Shown: piece after piece, positions 35,435-43,455 of the stretch
How positions within the stretch are numbered: the stretch's first letter is position 1
Layout: each line of letters opens with the position of its first letter
Source of the DNA: Meiothermus sp.
GTDB taxonomy: Bacteria; Deinococcota; Deinococci; Deinococcales; Thermaceae
Assembly (NCBI RefSeq): GCF_025060375.1
Contig: NZ_JANXCG010000017.1
Coordinates: forward strand, 1-43,549
Reading direction: 5' to 3'
Length of the DNA: 43,549 bases
Program-made: the position numbers and the translations under genes
Notes under the pieces: model-generated
Database searches by the model: none
Seen by the model: only the letters and a program-made list of their open reading frames with translations
What the model was told of the DNA's origin: nothing

Positions 35435-37261
35435 TTAGTCTCCGCTCCCGTGGGCGTACTGCAGCTCGTGGAGCTTGGCGTAGTACCCCCCTTTGCGCAC
35501 CAGTTCTTCGTGGCTGCCCTCCTCCACCAGCCGTCCCTTGCGGAAGACGAGGATACGGTCCACGTGCCGGATGGTGGAGAGGCGGTGGGCGATTACGATG
35601 GAGGTGCGCCCCTGCATCACCCTTTCCAGGGCGGCCTGGATCTTCTGCTCGGTCTCGGCGTCCACGTTGGCAGTGGCCTCGTCCAGGATAAGCAGTATGT
35701 CTGGGTTGTGCAGGAGGGCCCGGGCCAGCGCTAGGAGTTGCTTCTGCCCAGTGGAAAGACCCCCGCCTCGCTCGTGCAGCAGGGTTTGGTAGCCTTGCGG
35801 CAGCCGGGCGATGAACTCATCAGCCCCCACGAAGGCGCAGACCTCCCGAATGCGTTCCAGGCCGATCTGCTCATCCCCCAAGCGCAGGTTGGACTCTATA
35901 GTTCCACTGAAGAGGAAGGGGTCTTGCTGCACCATGCCGATGGCGCGGCGCAGATCGCGCTGGGCGTAGTCCCGCACGTCCACCCCGTCGATCTTGACCG
36001 CCCCCTTCTGCACGTCGTAGAAGCGGGCGATGAGGCTGATCACGCTTGATTTGCCCGCCCCAGTAGCCCCTACCAAGGCTACCTTTTCACCGGGCCGCAC
36101 CCGGAAACTCACCCCCCGCAGCACCCAGTCCCATTCGCTGGGGGAGTCGGGGTCTTTTTTCTCCCGCTTGCCGTAGGCGAACCACACGTCTTCGAAGTCA
36201 ATCTGCCCCCGGAAACGCCGCACTGGGAGGGCCTTGGGCCTGTCTTGCACCTCTTCCTCAGTGTCCAGCAGGCTGAAGATTCGCTCTGCAGAGGCCATGG
36301 CGGCTTGGAAGATGTTGAACTTATCGGAGAGGTCCTGCAGGGGCTGGAAGAGCTGGCGAACGTAGTCGGTGAAGGCCACCAGGAGCCCCAGGGTAATGGC
36401 TTGCTGGACCACCTGGCCGCCCCCATACCACACCACCAAGGCCACGGTGACCTCGCCCATCAGGCCTACCAGCGGGAAGAAGAGGGCAAACCACTTGATA
36501 ATCTCCACCCAGGCTTTGCGAAGCTCGGTGGAGAGGAGGTTGAACTGGGCCTCGTTTTTCCCTTCCCGGCTGAAAAGTTGGGTGGTCTGTACGCCAGCAA
36601 GGTTTTCCTGGAGGGAGGCGTTAAGCCGGGAGAGGCGGAGCCGCATGGTGCGGTAGGCCTCCCGCATGCCGTTGCGGATCCAGGTGGTGACCCCGACAAA
36701 GACCGGGATGATGGTGAAGGTGACCAGCGCAAGCCGCCAGTCCAGGGCCAGCATGAAGCTCATCAGACCTATCACCAGGGCGAAGTCGGCAATGAGGCCC
36801 ACCAGCCCGCCGGTGATGAACTGGTTGATGGCGTCCACGTCGGAGGTAACCCGGGTCATCAGCCGGCCTACCGGATTGCGGTCGAAGTAGCCCAGGTGCA
36901 GCCTCTGTAGCTTGGCGAAAATCTCCGAGCGAAGGTCGTAAAGGATGTGCTGGCCGACCCAGCTGATCAGGTAGGTCTGGGCGTAGTTGGCGATGAAGTC
37001 CACCGCCCGCACCGCTAGGAAAACCGCCGCTAGGAGCAGAAGCACCTCGTAGCGCTCCGCCAGGGGTAGCGCTTCCTTGGGCACGATGGCGTGGTCAATG
37101 GCGTACTTGAGGAAAAGGGGCGTGGAGGCTGCGGTGAGGGTGCTCACCACCAGGGCCAGAAGGGCCAGCCCCACCTGTTTCCAGTAGGGGCGTACGTACC
37201 CCAGGATGCGTCGGGCCAGCCGGGCGTCAAAGCTCTTCTTGAAGGCTTCCTCTTCGTGCAT
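35435..37261 (-). CDS. ABC exporter half-transporter with canonical catalytic site (TmrA-like)
   Basis: The 608-residue protein has a six-helix exporter domain (about 15-330) and a nucleotide-binding domain. Walker A is GATGAGKSS, Walker B LLILDEATANVD with the catalytic Glu, and the H-loop is IAHRLST; its signature is LSTGQ rather than LSGGQ. About 15 polar residues (KREKKDPDSPSEWDW) are inserted before Walker A, as in some heterodimeric exporters. Paired with the next gene (5-nt gap) it should form a heterodimer like Thermus TmrAB or Bacillus BmrCD, exporting peptides, drugs or lipids. In such pairs the Glu-bearing half forms the active ATP site with the partner's normal signature. Confidence 0.88.
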   Translation of the reverse strand: MHEEEAFKKSFDARLARRILGYVRPYWKQVGLALLALVVSTLTAASTPLFLKYAIDHAIVPKEALPLAERYEVLLLLAAVFLAVRAVDFIANYAQTYLISWVGQHILYDLRSEIFAKLQRLHLGYFDRNPVGRLMTRVTSDVDAINQFITGGLVGLIADFALVIGLMSFMLALDWRLALVTFTIIPVFVGVTTWIRNGMREAYRTMRLRLSRLNASLQENLAGVQTTQLFSREGKNEAQFNLLSTELRKAWVEIIKWFALFFPLVGLMGEVTVALVVWYGGGQVVQQAITLGLLVAFTDYVRQLFQPLQDLSDKFNIFQAAMASAERIFSLLDTEEEVQDRPKALPVRRFRGQIDFEDVWFAYGKREKKDPDSPSEWDWVLRGVSFRVRPGEKVALVGATGAGKSSVISLIARFYDVQKGAVKIDGVDVRDYAQRDLRRAIGMVQQDPFLFSGTIESNLRLGDEQIGLERIREVCAFVGADEFIARLPQGYQTLLHERGGGLSTGQKQLLALARALLHNPDILLILDEATANVDAETEQKIQAALERVMQGRTSIVIAHRLSTIRHVDRILVFRKGRLVEEGSHEELVRKGGYYAKLHELQYAHGSGD

Positions 37262-37266
37262 AGGGC

Positions 37267-39051
37267 TTACTCCCCTACCTCCTCCTGAAGGCGTTGGATG
37301 CGGTCCAGTTCGGCGTACAGCCCCCCCTGGGAGAGGAGCATCTCATGGGTGCCCTCCTCTACGATGCGACCGCCCTCTAGCACCACAATCCAGTCGGCGT
37401 GTTGCAGGGTTGAGGTGCGATGGGCGATGAGCAGGGTGGTCTGCTGGCCCAGCACGCTCCTAAGCCCTTGGAGAATGCGCGACTCAGTCTCGGTATCCAC
37501 GGCGCTCATGGCGTCGTCTAAGATGAGGATCTTGGGTCTGCGGGCCAGGGCTCGAGCCAGGGCCACCCGCTGCCGTTGGCCCCCCGAGAGGGTTACCCCC
37601 CGCTCGCCCAGCGAGGTCTGGTAGCCCTTGGGAAAGCTCTCGATGTCCTCGTGGACCCCAGCCAGCCGGGCCGCCCATTCAGCCTGGGAGGGGTCGGGGC
37701 TGGGTAGTCCAAAGCATATGTTTTCCAAAAGGGTATCGGAGAAGAGAAAGGGTTCCTGTGGAACCATTCCGATAGCCGAGCGCAGGGTGTGCAGGGGCAG
37801 GGTGCGGACGTCGTGCCCCCCCACCCAGACCCGGCCCTCGGTGGGGTCGAGGAGGCGCGGGATCAGGCTTACCAGAAGGCTTTTCCCACTTCCAGTACGC
37901 CCGGTGATGCCCAGGGTGGTGCCCTCGGGGATGGTTAGGGTGATGCCATCCAGCACCTTGCGCCCCCCCAGCTCCAGGCTCACGTTTTCAAACCGAACTT
38001 CTCCCGAGAGGACCAGGCCTTCCTCACCGCTGGGTTTGGGGTCTGCAATGCGGGCTGGCTCGAGCCAAAACGCTTCCAGCCGCCGGTAGCTGGTGGAGCC
38101 CCGCTGGAAGATGGTGAGGGTATAGCCCAGGCCTATGATGGGCCAGCCCATCATCATCAGGTAGGCGTTGAACTGCACAAACTGGCCCACCGTCATCTCA
38201 TTCCGGATCACCATCCCTCCTCCGACCCACAGGACGATGAGAAAGGCGAAACCCATCAGAAGGCCCATCAGGGCCCGCACCGGCCCTTCTACTCGGGCCA
38301 AGGCTAGGCTTTTGGCGATGTAGTCCTTGTTTAGGGCCTGGAATTCGGCGAGTTCGCGTTCCTCCAGGGCGAAGCCCTTTACTACCCGAATCCCGGAGAA
38401 GTTCTCCTGGGCCTTGGTGGAGATGCGGTCAAACGATTCCTGGCTTTCCCGGTAGCGGTGGTCAATAAGGCGCAGCACATGGTACATCACGCCAAAAATC
38501 AAGGGGAAGACCAGGCTGAGCAGCAGCGCTAGGGGTACGTTGACCAGGTACATCGAGAAGAGAGCGAAGACGACGAACATCAGGAGCCGGCTGCCCATGT
38601 TGATTCCGGCTCCCAGCATCTCCCGCACTGCGCCTAGGTCGGTGGTGAACTTGTTCATCAGGTCGCCAATGCGATTTTGGCTGTAGAAGTAGGCGTCCAG
38701 GGAAAGGGCTTTACGGAACAGGTCCATCCGCAGGTCGTGCTCGATGTAGCGGCTGGCGACCACAAGGAGCTGCCGATTAGCCCAGCCAAAAAGGGCAGAG
38801 GCCAGGGCCGCCGCCAGAATGGCCCCGGCCCAGGGGAGGTAGGCCTCCCCTGCACGGATGGCGTCGACGGCGTGCCGCAGAAAGTAGGGGGATAGCGCCG
38901 AGGTTCCCACGGCGGCAATTCCGGCCAGCATGCCCCACAGGTACTGGGGGCCGTAGCGGCGGAGGTAGGGCATGAGGGCCCGCAGGGGGCTAAAAACTGA
39001 CTGGTCAGTTCTCCCAATTGGAACTTCAAGGCCTGCCTGCATCCGCACCAC
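37267..39051 (-). CDS. ABC exporter half-transporter with degenerate catalytic site (TmrB-like)
   Basis: The 594-residue partner has six membrane helices (about 25-320) and a nucleotide-binding domain with Walker A GRTGSGKSL, signature LSGGQRQR and H-loop IAHRTST. Walker B reads ILILDDAMSAVD: Asp replaces the catalytic Glu, as in TmrB. So site one is active and site two degenerate. GTG 39051 has GGGGAG six nt upstream; ATG 39042, three codons on, has TAGAGT 7 nt before it (39050-39055) and is the alternative if the message is leaderless. The gene is first of the pair. Confidence 0.88.
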   Translation of the reverse strand: MVRMQAGLEVPIGRTDQSVFSPLRALMPYLRRYGPQYLWGMLAGIAAVGTSALSPYFLRHAVDAIRAGEAYLPWAGAILAAALASALFGWANRQLLVVASRYIEHDLRMDLFRKALSLDAYFYSQNRIGDLMNKFTTDLGAVREMLGAGINMGSRLLMFVVFALFSMYLVNVPLALLLSLVFPLIFGVMYHVLRLIDHRYRESQESFDRISTKAQENFSGIRVVKGFALEERELAEFQALNKDYIAKSLALARVEGPVRALMGLLMGFAFLIVLWVGGGMVIRNEMTVGQFVQFNAYLMMMGWPIIGLGYTLTIFQRGSTSYRRLEAFWLEPARIADPKPSGEEGLVLSGEVRFENVSLELGGRKVLDGITLTIPEGTTLGITGRTGSGKSLLVSLIPRLLDPTEGRVWVGGHDVRTLPLHTLRSAIGMVPQEPFLFSDTLLENICFGLPSPDPSQAEWAARLAGVHEDIESFPKGYQTSLGERGVTLSGGQRQRVALARALARRPKILILDDAMSAVDTETESRILQGLRSVLGQQTTLLIAHRTSTLQHADWIVVLEGGRIVEEGTHEMLLSQGGLYAELDRIQRLQEEVGE

Positions 39052-39089
39052 TCTATTCTCCCCTCCGCCGGACGAGCGTGAGCTTTTCC

Positions 39090-39914
39090 CTAATCGGGAA
39101 CGAGCCCCGAGGCTACCTTGCTCCAGTCGTCCTCGAGCCCCACCACCTGCCAGGGCTTGGGGGGAGGGTGACGCCGCAGCAGCTTGCGCAGCGGGGTGGG
39201 CAAGGGAAGGTACTCGGGGTCGTGCACGTAGAGCAACGACCGCACCCGCCCTAGGCGGGAGAGGTAGCGGTGCATTCCAGCCGCCTCCAGGTCGGTGGGC
39301 AACTCCAGGCCCAGCTCCAGATGAGCCCCCTCCTGCCTCAGCTCAGCCGGGGGTTTGTCTGCCCGGAGCAGCCGCAGACCCTTCTGTCCCAGGGCCGACC
39401 GAAGCCCCTCGAGCCACTCCCCCTGCAGGAGCATCGGCTGGGCCACGATTCCCACCCCCTCCCCGAGCGGCTGTGGCGGTTTGTAGGAGGGCTCCAGCAG
39501 GCGCTTGGTGCGCTCCAAAGCCCGCCGGGCCAGCATGGGGTTCTTGCTCAGGGTCTGCCCCACCTGAGCGGCCAGGCCGGCCAGCTCGGGGGAGAGCTCG
39601 GCAGGCACCTCCAGGACCGGGGGCAGGCCCGGTACGAACTGGGCCAGGGCGGCCTCCAAATCCACCATCCACAAGGAGGGGCTACCCCTTTTGGCTTCTA
39701 CCCCGAGCTGGGCGTCGGGAAGCAGGAGGTAATCCACCCCTTGCCCCTTCAGCTCGAGCGCCTCCTGCACCACTCGCCGGATCGGCAGGGGTAGGGGAAG
39801 CTCCCCCTCCAGGCCCTGGGGCCGAACCACCTCAACCTCCAAGGCCCGCAGGTAGGCCTCCCAAAAGGGGAGGTAACGGTCCCCCAGCCAGCTTTGCAAA
39901 ATGCCAACCCGCAC
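39090..39914 (-). CDS. Stand-alone DUF2229-like protein (2-hydroxyacyl-CoA dehydratase-related)
   Basis: The 274-residue product starts MRVGILQSWLGDRYLPFWEAYLRALEVEVV, close in pattern to the opening of DUF2229 domains found in acyl-CoA dehydratase activase-related proteins. PLPIRRVVQEALELKGQGVDYLLLPD continues that match. The cysteines that bind Fe-S clusters in the active family are missing: no cysteine is visible at all. It is therefore unlikely to be a dehydratase component. The start is GTG 39914 with TAAGAT 6 nt upstream (39921-39926). It lies 38 nt before the exporter pair on the same strand. Assignment is tentative. Confidence 0.5.
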   Translation of the reverse strand: MRVGILQSWLGDRYLPFWEAYLRALEVEVVRPQGLEGELPLPLPIRRVVQEALELKGQGVDYLLLPDAQLGVEAKRGSPSLWMVDLEAALAQFVPGLPPVLEVPAELSPELAGLAAQVGQTLSKNPMLARRALERTKRLLEPSYKPPQPLGEGVGIVAQPMLLQGEWLEGLRSALGQKGLRLLRADKPPAELRQEGAHLELGLELPTDLEAAGMHRYLSRLGRVRSLLYVHDPEYLPLPTPLRKLLRRHPPPKPWQVVGLEDDWSKVASGLVPD

Positions 39915-39920
39915 CTGAAC

Positions 39921-39926
39921 ATCTTA
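39921..39926 (-). promoter_or_regulatory. -10 box (TAAGAT) for the leaderless DUF2229-like gene
   Basis: TAAGAT on the minus strand lies 6 nt before GTG 39914. It is back to back with the lacI-type promoter, about 24 bp away. Confidence 0.45.
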
Positions 39927-39948
39927 CCTAAAGGTTGGGTGAAAGGTT

Positions 39949-39966
39949 CTTGACAGCGCTTTCAAA
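39949..39966 (+). promoter_or_regulatory. LacI-type operator overlapping the repressor's own promoter
   Basis: CTTGACAGCGCTTTCAAA differs at two positions from the perfect palindrome at 41080-41097. It covers the -35 box (39950-39955), so binding would block transcription of the repressor gene. Confidence 0.75.
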
Positions 39967-39978
39967 ATCTGTTTTACT
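39950..39978 (+). promoter_or_regulatory. Promoter of the LacI-family gene
   Basis: TTGACA (39950-39955, perfect), a 17-bp spacer and TTTACT (39973-39978). The expected start is near 39985, giving a leader of about 28 nt with GGAGG before the TTG start codon. Confidence 0.75.
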
Positions 39979-40012
39979 TTTTTCAAAAAACCCCGTGAGT
40001 TTGGAGGTTTAG

Positions 40013-41038
40013 TTGCGCGAGAATGTAACCTTGAGCGACGTGGCCCGCGAGGCAGGGGTTTCTCCGAGTACCGTTTCTCGGGTGATCAACGGTACGGCCC
40101 GGGTGGATGCCCGTAAGCGTGAGGCGGTGCTCAGGGCCATAGAACGGCTGGGTTACCGGCCTAACCTAATGGCCAAAGGGTTGGCCCAGGGGCGCTCCCT
40201 CACCGTCGGGGTGGTCACCCAGGAGATTAGCAGCCCTTACTACGGTGAAATGCTCAAGGGGGTGGAGCAGGCTTTGGAAGGCACCCCCTACCACCCAATC
40301 TTTGCCAGTGGGCACTGGCGGGCCGACCAGGAGGAAGCTGCCCTCAAGGTGCTGGTAGGGCGGCAGGTGGATGGCCTGATCGTTATGGACGGAAGCGTAC
40401 CGGCGGAGAGGCTCCTTGAGCTGGCCCAGAGCATGCCGGTGGTGGTGGTGGGGCGGGATATCCCGGGCCTGTGCTGCTTGAGTATCGACAACCTCCAGGG
40501 GGCTTACGAGGGTACCCGGCACCTGATTGAGCTAGGACACCGCCGGATTGCCCATATTGCAGGCCCTCAGTCCCACCTTGATGCCGTTGAGCGTCTGCGC
40601 GGCTACAAACGAGCCTTGGAGGAGGCAGGCCTCCCCTTTGACCCAGCCTTGGTGGTAGAGGGGGACTACCTCGAGCCCTCCGGCCTTTTGGCAGTGGAGG
40701 CCCTTTTGACCCGAGGAGCCTTGTTTACCGCCATTTTCGCTGCCAACGACCAGATGGCCTACGGGGCCAACGTGGCCCTGTATCGCCGGGGCATCCGGGT
40801 ACCCCACGACGTTTCCTTAGTGGGTTTTGACGACCTGCCCAGCTCCAGCTACTTCACTCCACCCCTGACCACGGTGCGCCAGCCTGGCCTGGAGATGGGC
40901 TGGGAGGCAGCCCGGCTGGTCTTGGCGTTGCTCGAGGGAGGCGAGTATAACCCCAAACCTCTTGCGGCCCGCTTGGTGATACGCGAGTCTACCGCCCTGT
41001 TGCGATCTTCTGGGGTGCGCTGGGTACACCCCGACTAG
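40013..41038 (+). CDS. LacI family transcriptional repressor
   Basis: The 341-residue protein has the LacI DNA-binding domain at residues 4-50: VTLSDVAREAGVSPSTVSRVINGTARV (helix-turn-helix) and YRPNLMAKGLA (hinge helix). The sugar-binding core follows, with GVVTQEISSPYYGEML, HLIELGHRRIAHIAGP and SLVGFDDLPSSSYFTPPLTTV. The start codon is TTG 40013 with GGAGG five nt upstream. It sits directly before a sugar ABC operon. A perfect palindrome upstream of that operon and a near-copy in its own promoter indicate local repression plus autorepression. The inducer is probably the sugar, or its derivative, taken up by the operon. Confidence 0.95.
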   Translation: MRENVTLSDVAREAGVSPSTVSRVINGTARVDARKREAVLRAIERLGYRPNLMAKGLAQGRSLTVGVVTQEISSPYYGEMLKGVEQALEGTPYHPIFASGHWRADQEEAALKVLVGRQVDGLIVMDGSVPAERLLELAQSMPVVVVGRDIPGLCCLSIDNLQGAYEGTRHLIELGHRRIAHIAGPQSHLDAVERLRGYKRALEEAGLPFDPALVVEGDYLEPSGLLAVEALLTRGALFTAIFAANDQMAYGANVALYRRGIRVPHDVSLVGFDDLPSSSYFTPPLTTVRQPGLEMGWEAARLVLALLEGGEYNPKPLAARLVIRESTALLRSSGVRWVHPD

Positions 41039-41046
41039 TTTTCGGC

Positions 41047-41076
41047 TTGGTAAGGAGGTGAAACGGAGCAGAAAAT
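41047..41076 (+). promoter_or_regulatory. Candidate promoter of the sugar ABC operon
   Basis: TTGGTA (41047-41052), an 18-bp spacer and GAAAAT (41071-41076, four of six). The operator palindrome follows at once, where it would cover the transcription start. Confidence 0.4.
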
Positions 41077-41079
41077 TTC

Positions 41080-41097
41080 TTTGAAAGCGCTTTCAAA
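41080..41097 (+). promoter_or_regulatory. LacI-type operator, perfect 18-bp palindrome
   Basis: TTTGAAAGCGCTTTCAAA is its own reverse complement, with the central CG typical of LacI-family operators. It lies 48 nt before the binding-protein start codon and directly after the candidate -10 box. Confidence 0.9.
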
Positions 41098-41144
41098 AAG
41101 GCTCAAGGCAATCCAGGGAGCGGGAAGCTCCAAAAGGAGGTTTT

Positions 41145-42377
41145 GTGAAACGAATCCTTACCTTGTTGGCCCTGCTGGCGTTCTTTGGTCTGGGGTTGGC
41201 CCAGAAAACCACCCTCACGGTGGCGGTTTTCCCCAACCTGGACGACGCTCTAAAGGCCCAGATTACCCTTTTCAACAAGAAGTTCCCGAATGTCGAGGTA
41301 AAGCTGGTCATCCAGCAGTACGCCGACCACCACAACGCCCTTACCACTGCTCTAGCCACTGGGCAGGGCCTGCCTGATGTGGCGGCCATTGAGGTTGGTT
41401 TTGTGGGGCGTTTTGCCGAGGGTCAAGGCTTTGAGGACCTAAACAAAGCTCCTTACAACGCTGGCCAATATAAGCGGCTTTTCACCCCCTACACCATTGC
41501 CCAGGCCACATCAGCCGATGGTCGGTTCATTGCTATGCCCACCGACATCGGCCCCGGTACCTTTTTCTATCGGCTCGACATCCTACAAAAAGCTGGGGTA
41601 GACCCTAGGAACATGTTGACCTGGCCCGGCTATATTGCAGCAGGGCGTAGAATCAAGAGCACCACCGGTGCTTTCCTTATTGCAGATGCTGCTGACGTGG
41701 CCTGGATTAACATCTTCGCCACCACCCCCGCCAACAACAGCCCTTACTTCGATGAGAAAGGAAACGTAGTGGTGGATAGCCCCCGCTTCGTACGGGCTTT
41801 CGAACTGGCCCGGAATATCCGCGTCGCAGGGTTGGATGCTCGCATCGGGGCTTGGACCAACGAGTGGTACGACGCTTTCAAGAAGGGTACCGTAGCCACC
41901 CAGTTCTCTGGGGCCTGGCTGCAGGGCCATCTACAAAACTGGATGGCTCCCGAGACCAAAGGCCTGTGGAGGGTGCAACAGCTTCCCGAGGGGATGTACG
42001 CCTCCTGGGGTGGTAGCTTCTACGGCATCCCCACCGCTTCGAGGAACAAGACCTTGGCCTGGGAGTTCATCAAGTACGTAACCACCACCGAGGAGGCCCA
42101 GATTGCCGCATTCAAGGCTATTGGTGCCTTTCCTGCATTGCTTGCGGCTCAGAACGATCCCTCTTTTTCTGAGCCCATAGAATTCCTGGGCGGCCAGCAA
42201 GCCCGGCTACTCTGGCGCGATGCGGCTCGCCGTGTCAAGCCCCTCAAGGCCAACAAATACGACCGTATCGCCTACGAAATTATCACCGCTGCGCTTTCGC
42301 AGGTGCTGGATGAGGGGAAGGATATCCCCTCTGCCTTGGCTGAGGCTAAGCGGCTCATTGAGCGCCGAATGCGCTAG
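41145..42377 (+). CDS. Sugar ABC transporter substrate-binding protein (family 1)
   Basis: The 410-residue protein starts with a signal peptide (MKRILTLLALLAFFGLGLAQ) without lipobox Cys, so it is either secreted or held by the anchor. The mature part begins TTLTVAVFPNLDDALKAQ and follows family 1 (MalE/UgpB-like) layout: GQGLPDVAAIEVGFVGRFAEG near residue 70, FSGAWLQGHLQNW near 250 and YGIPTASRNKTLAWEFIKYV near 290. Substrate unknown; monosaccharides or short glucosides are usual for such Thermales proteins. The start GTG 41145 has AAGGAGG four nt upstream. Repression by the upstream LacI protein is likely. A hairpin after the gene probably raises its level over the permeases. Confidence 0.92.
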   Translation: MKRILTLLALLAFFGLGLAQKTTLTVAVFPNLDDALKAQITLFNKKFPNVEVKLVIQQYADHHNALTTALATGQGLPDVAAIEVGFVGRFAEGQGFEDLNKAPYNAGQYKRLFTPYTIAQATSADGRFIAMPTDIGPGTFFYRLDILQKAGVDPRNMLTWPGYIAAGRRIKSTTGAFLIADAADVAWINIFATTPANNSPYFDEKGNVVVDSPRFVRAFELARNIRVAGLDARIGAWTNEWYDAFKKGTVATQFSGAWLQGHLQNWMAPETKGLWRVQQLPEGMYASWGGSFYGIPTASRNKTLAWEFIKYVTTTEEAQIAAFKAIGAFPALLAAQNDPSFSEPIEFLGGQQARLLWRDAARRVKPLKANKYDRIAYEIITAALSQVLDEGKDIPSALAEAKRLIERRMR

Positions 42378-42383
42378 CAGGAG

Positions 42384-42415
42384 AGGGGAGAAGGGTAATT
42401 CCTTCTCCCCTTTCT
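42384..42415 (+). terminator. Hairpin with T-rich tail between binding protein and permease genes
   Basis: An 11-bp perfect stem (AGGGGAGAAGG with CCTTCTCCCCT, six-base loop) ends in TTTCT. Inside an operon such a structure acts as partial terminator or 3' RNA shield, giving more binding protein than permease. Confidence 0.75.
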
Positions 42416-42448
42416 GTGGCTCTGTCTAAACACAGAACAGAAATTCTG
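42412..42448. repeat. Inverted repeats TTCTGTG / CACAGAA and CAGAAATTCTG
   Basis: TTCTGTG (42412-42418) pairs with CACAGAA (42431-42437), and an 11-base interrupted palindrome CAGAAATTCTG follows directly. They overlap the tail of the preceding hairpin and could form an alternative structure. Confidence 0.5.
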
Positions 42449-42470
42449 GGGTCAACGATAAGGAGGAAGT

Positions 42471-43454
42471 GTGCAAGAGAGCCTTAGCAAAGTCGGCCTT
42501 CTTCCTGAGCCTTCCCGCTGGGCTATGCGCTGGAGCAGATTTCAGCGGCGCTATGCACCTTATATCTTCATCAGCCCATTTTTCATTCTATTTCTGATAT
42601 TTGGCCTGTACCCCTCCCTTTTTTCGCTGTACATGTCCTTTCAGACCTGGACGCCCAGCGACGGCTGGGGCCGCTGGAAGTTTGTGGGCTTTGAGAACTA
42701 CGCTTTCACCCTCACAGACCCCATGTTCTGGCGCTCCGTATGGAATACGGTTTGGCTAGGGGTGTTCTCAGGAGTCCCGCAGCACCTCATCGCCATCCCA
42801 ATGGCTTTCGTAATTCACATGGTGCTGAGCCGCTTTAAGACCTTTGTTACCGCGGTCTACTTTCTACCCTACATCACCTCTTCGGTAGCTATCGCGCTTA
42901 TCTTCAACACCCTTTTTGCCACCCACAATGGAGTGATCAACCTGACCATCGCTCATCTCAACACCTGGCCGCTTTTGGGGGTGCTGTTGCCCGACCAGAA
43001 CATCAACTGGTTCACCAGCGCCAACATCAAGTATGCGCTGGCGGTGGTGGTGGTCTGGCAATTTACCGGTTGGAATATCCTGCTCTACCTCTCGGCTATT
43101 CAGGCCATTCCCAAAGACCTCTATGAGGCCGCTGAGGTGGACGGAGCTGGCCGTTGGCAACAGTTTCGCTACATCACCCTGCCCCTTTTGCGCCCCATGA
43201 TGTTTTTCGCAGTGAGCCTCACCATTATTGGCAACATGCAGCTATTTGAGCAGCCCTTTGTGCTTCTGAACGGTGGGGCCAGTGCTGCCACGCCCGGCGG
43301 CCAGACCGTGACCATGTACATGTACCGCACCGCCTTTGAGTGGCTCGAGATGGGGACCGCAGCTTCCATTGCCTGGATTCTCTTCGTTTTCATCGGCATC
43401 CTCACCTACCTCAACCACCTGGTTTTCGGCCGTGCGGCTCGAGGGGGTGACTGA
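42471..43454 (+). CDS. Sugar ABC transporter permease (MalF/UgpA-like)
   Basis: The 327-residue protein has six membrane helices after a basic N-terminus, with the first at about 28-48. The EAA loop that docks the ATPase is seen as YEAAEVDGAGRWQQFRYITLPLLRP near residue 220. FLPYITSSVAIALIFNTLF and WQFTGWNILLYLSAIQAIPKDL are typical CUT1 permease blocks. The start GTG 42471 has AAGGAGG five to six nt upstream. The second permease begins one base after its stop codon. No ATPase gene appears before the window ends. Confidence 0.94.
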   Translation: MQESLSKVGLLPEPSRWAMRWSRFQRRYAPYIFISPFFILFLIFGLYPSLFSLYMSFQTWTPSDGWGRWKFVGFENYAFTLTDPMFWRSVWNTVWLGVFSGVPQHLIAIPMAFVIHMVLSRFKTFVTAVYFLPYITSSVAIALIFNTLFATHNGVINLTIAHLNTWPLLGVLLPDQNINWFTSANIKYALAVVVVWQFTGWNILLYLSAIQAIPKDLYEAAEVDGAGRWQQFRYITLPLLRPMMFFAVSLTIIGNMQLFEQPFVLLNGGASAATPGGQTVTMYMYRTAFEWLEMGTAASIAWILFVFIGILTYLNHLVFGRAARGGD

Positions 43455-43455
43455 A

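Noticed and set aside
41081-41377. Open frame starting TTG within the operator before the binding protein
   Set aside because: Overlaps the real gene in another frame, has no family resemblance, and its start lies inside the LacI-type palindrome.
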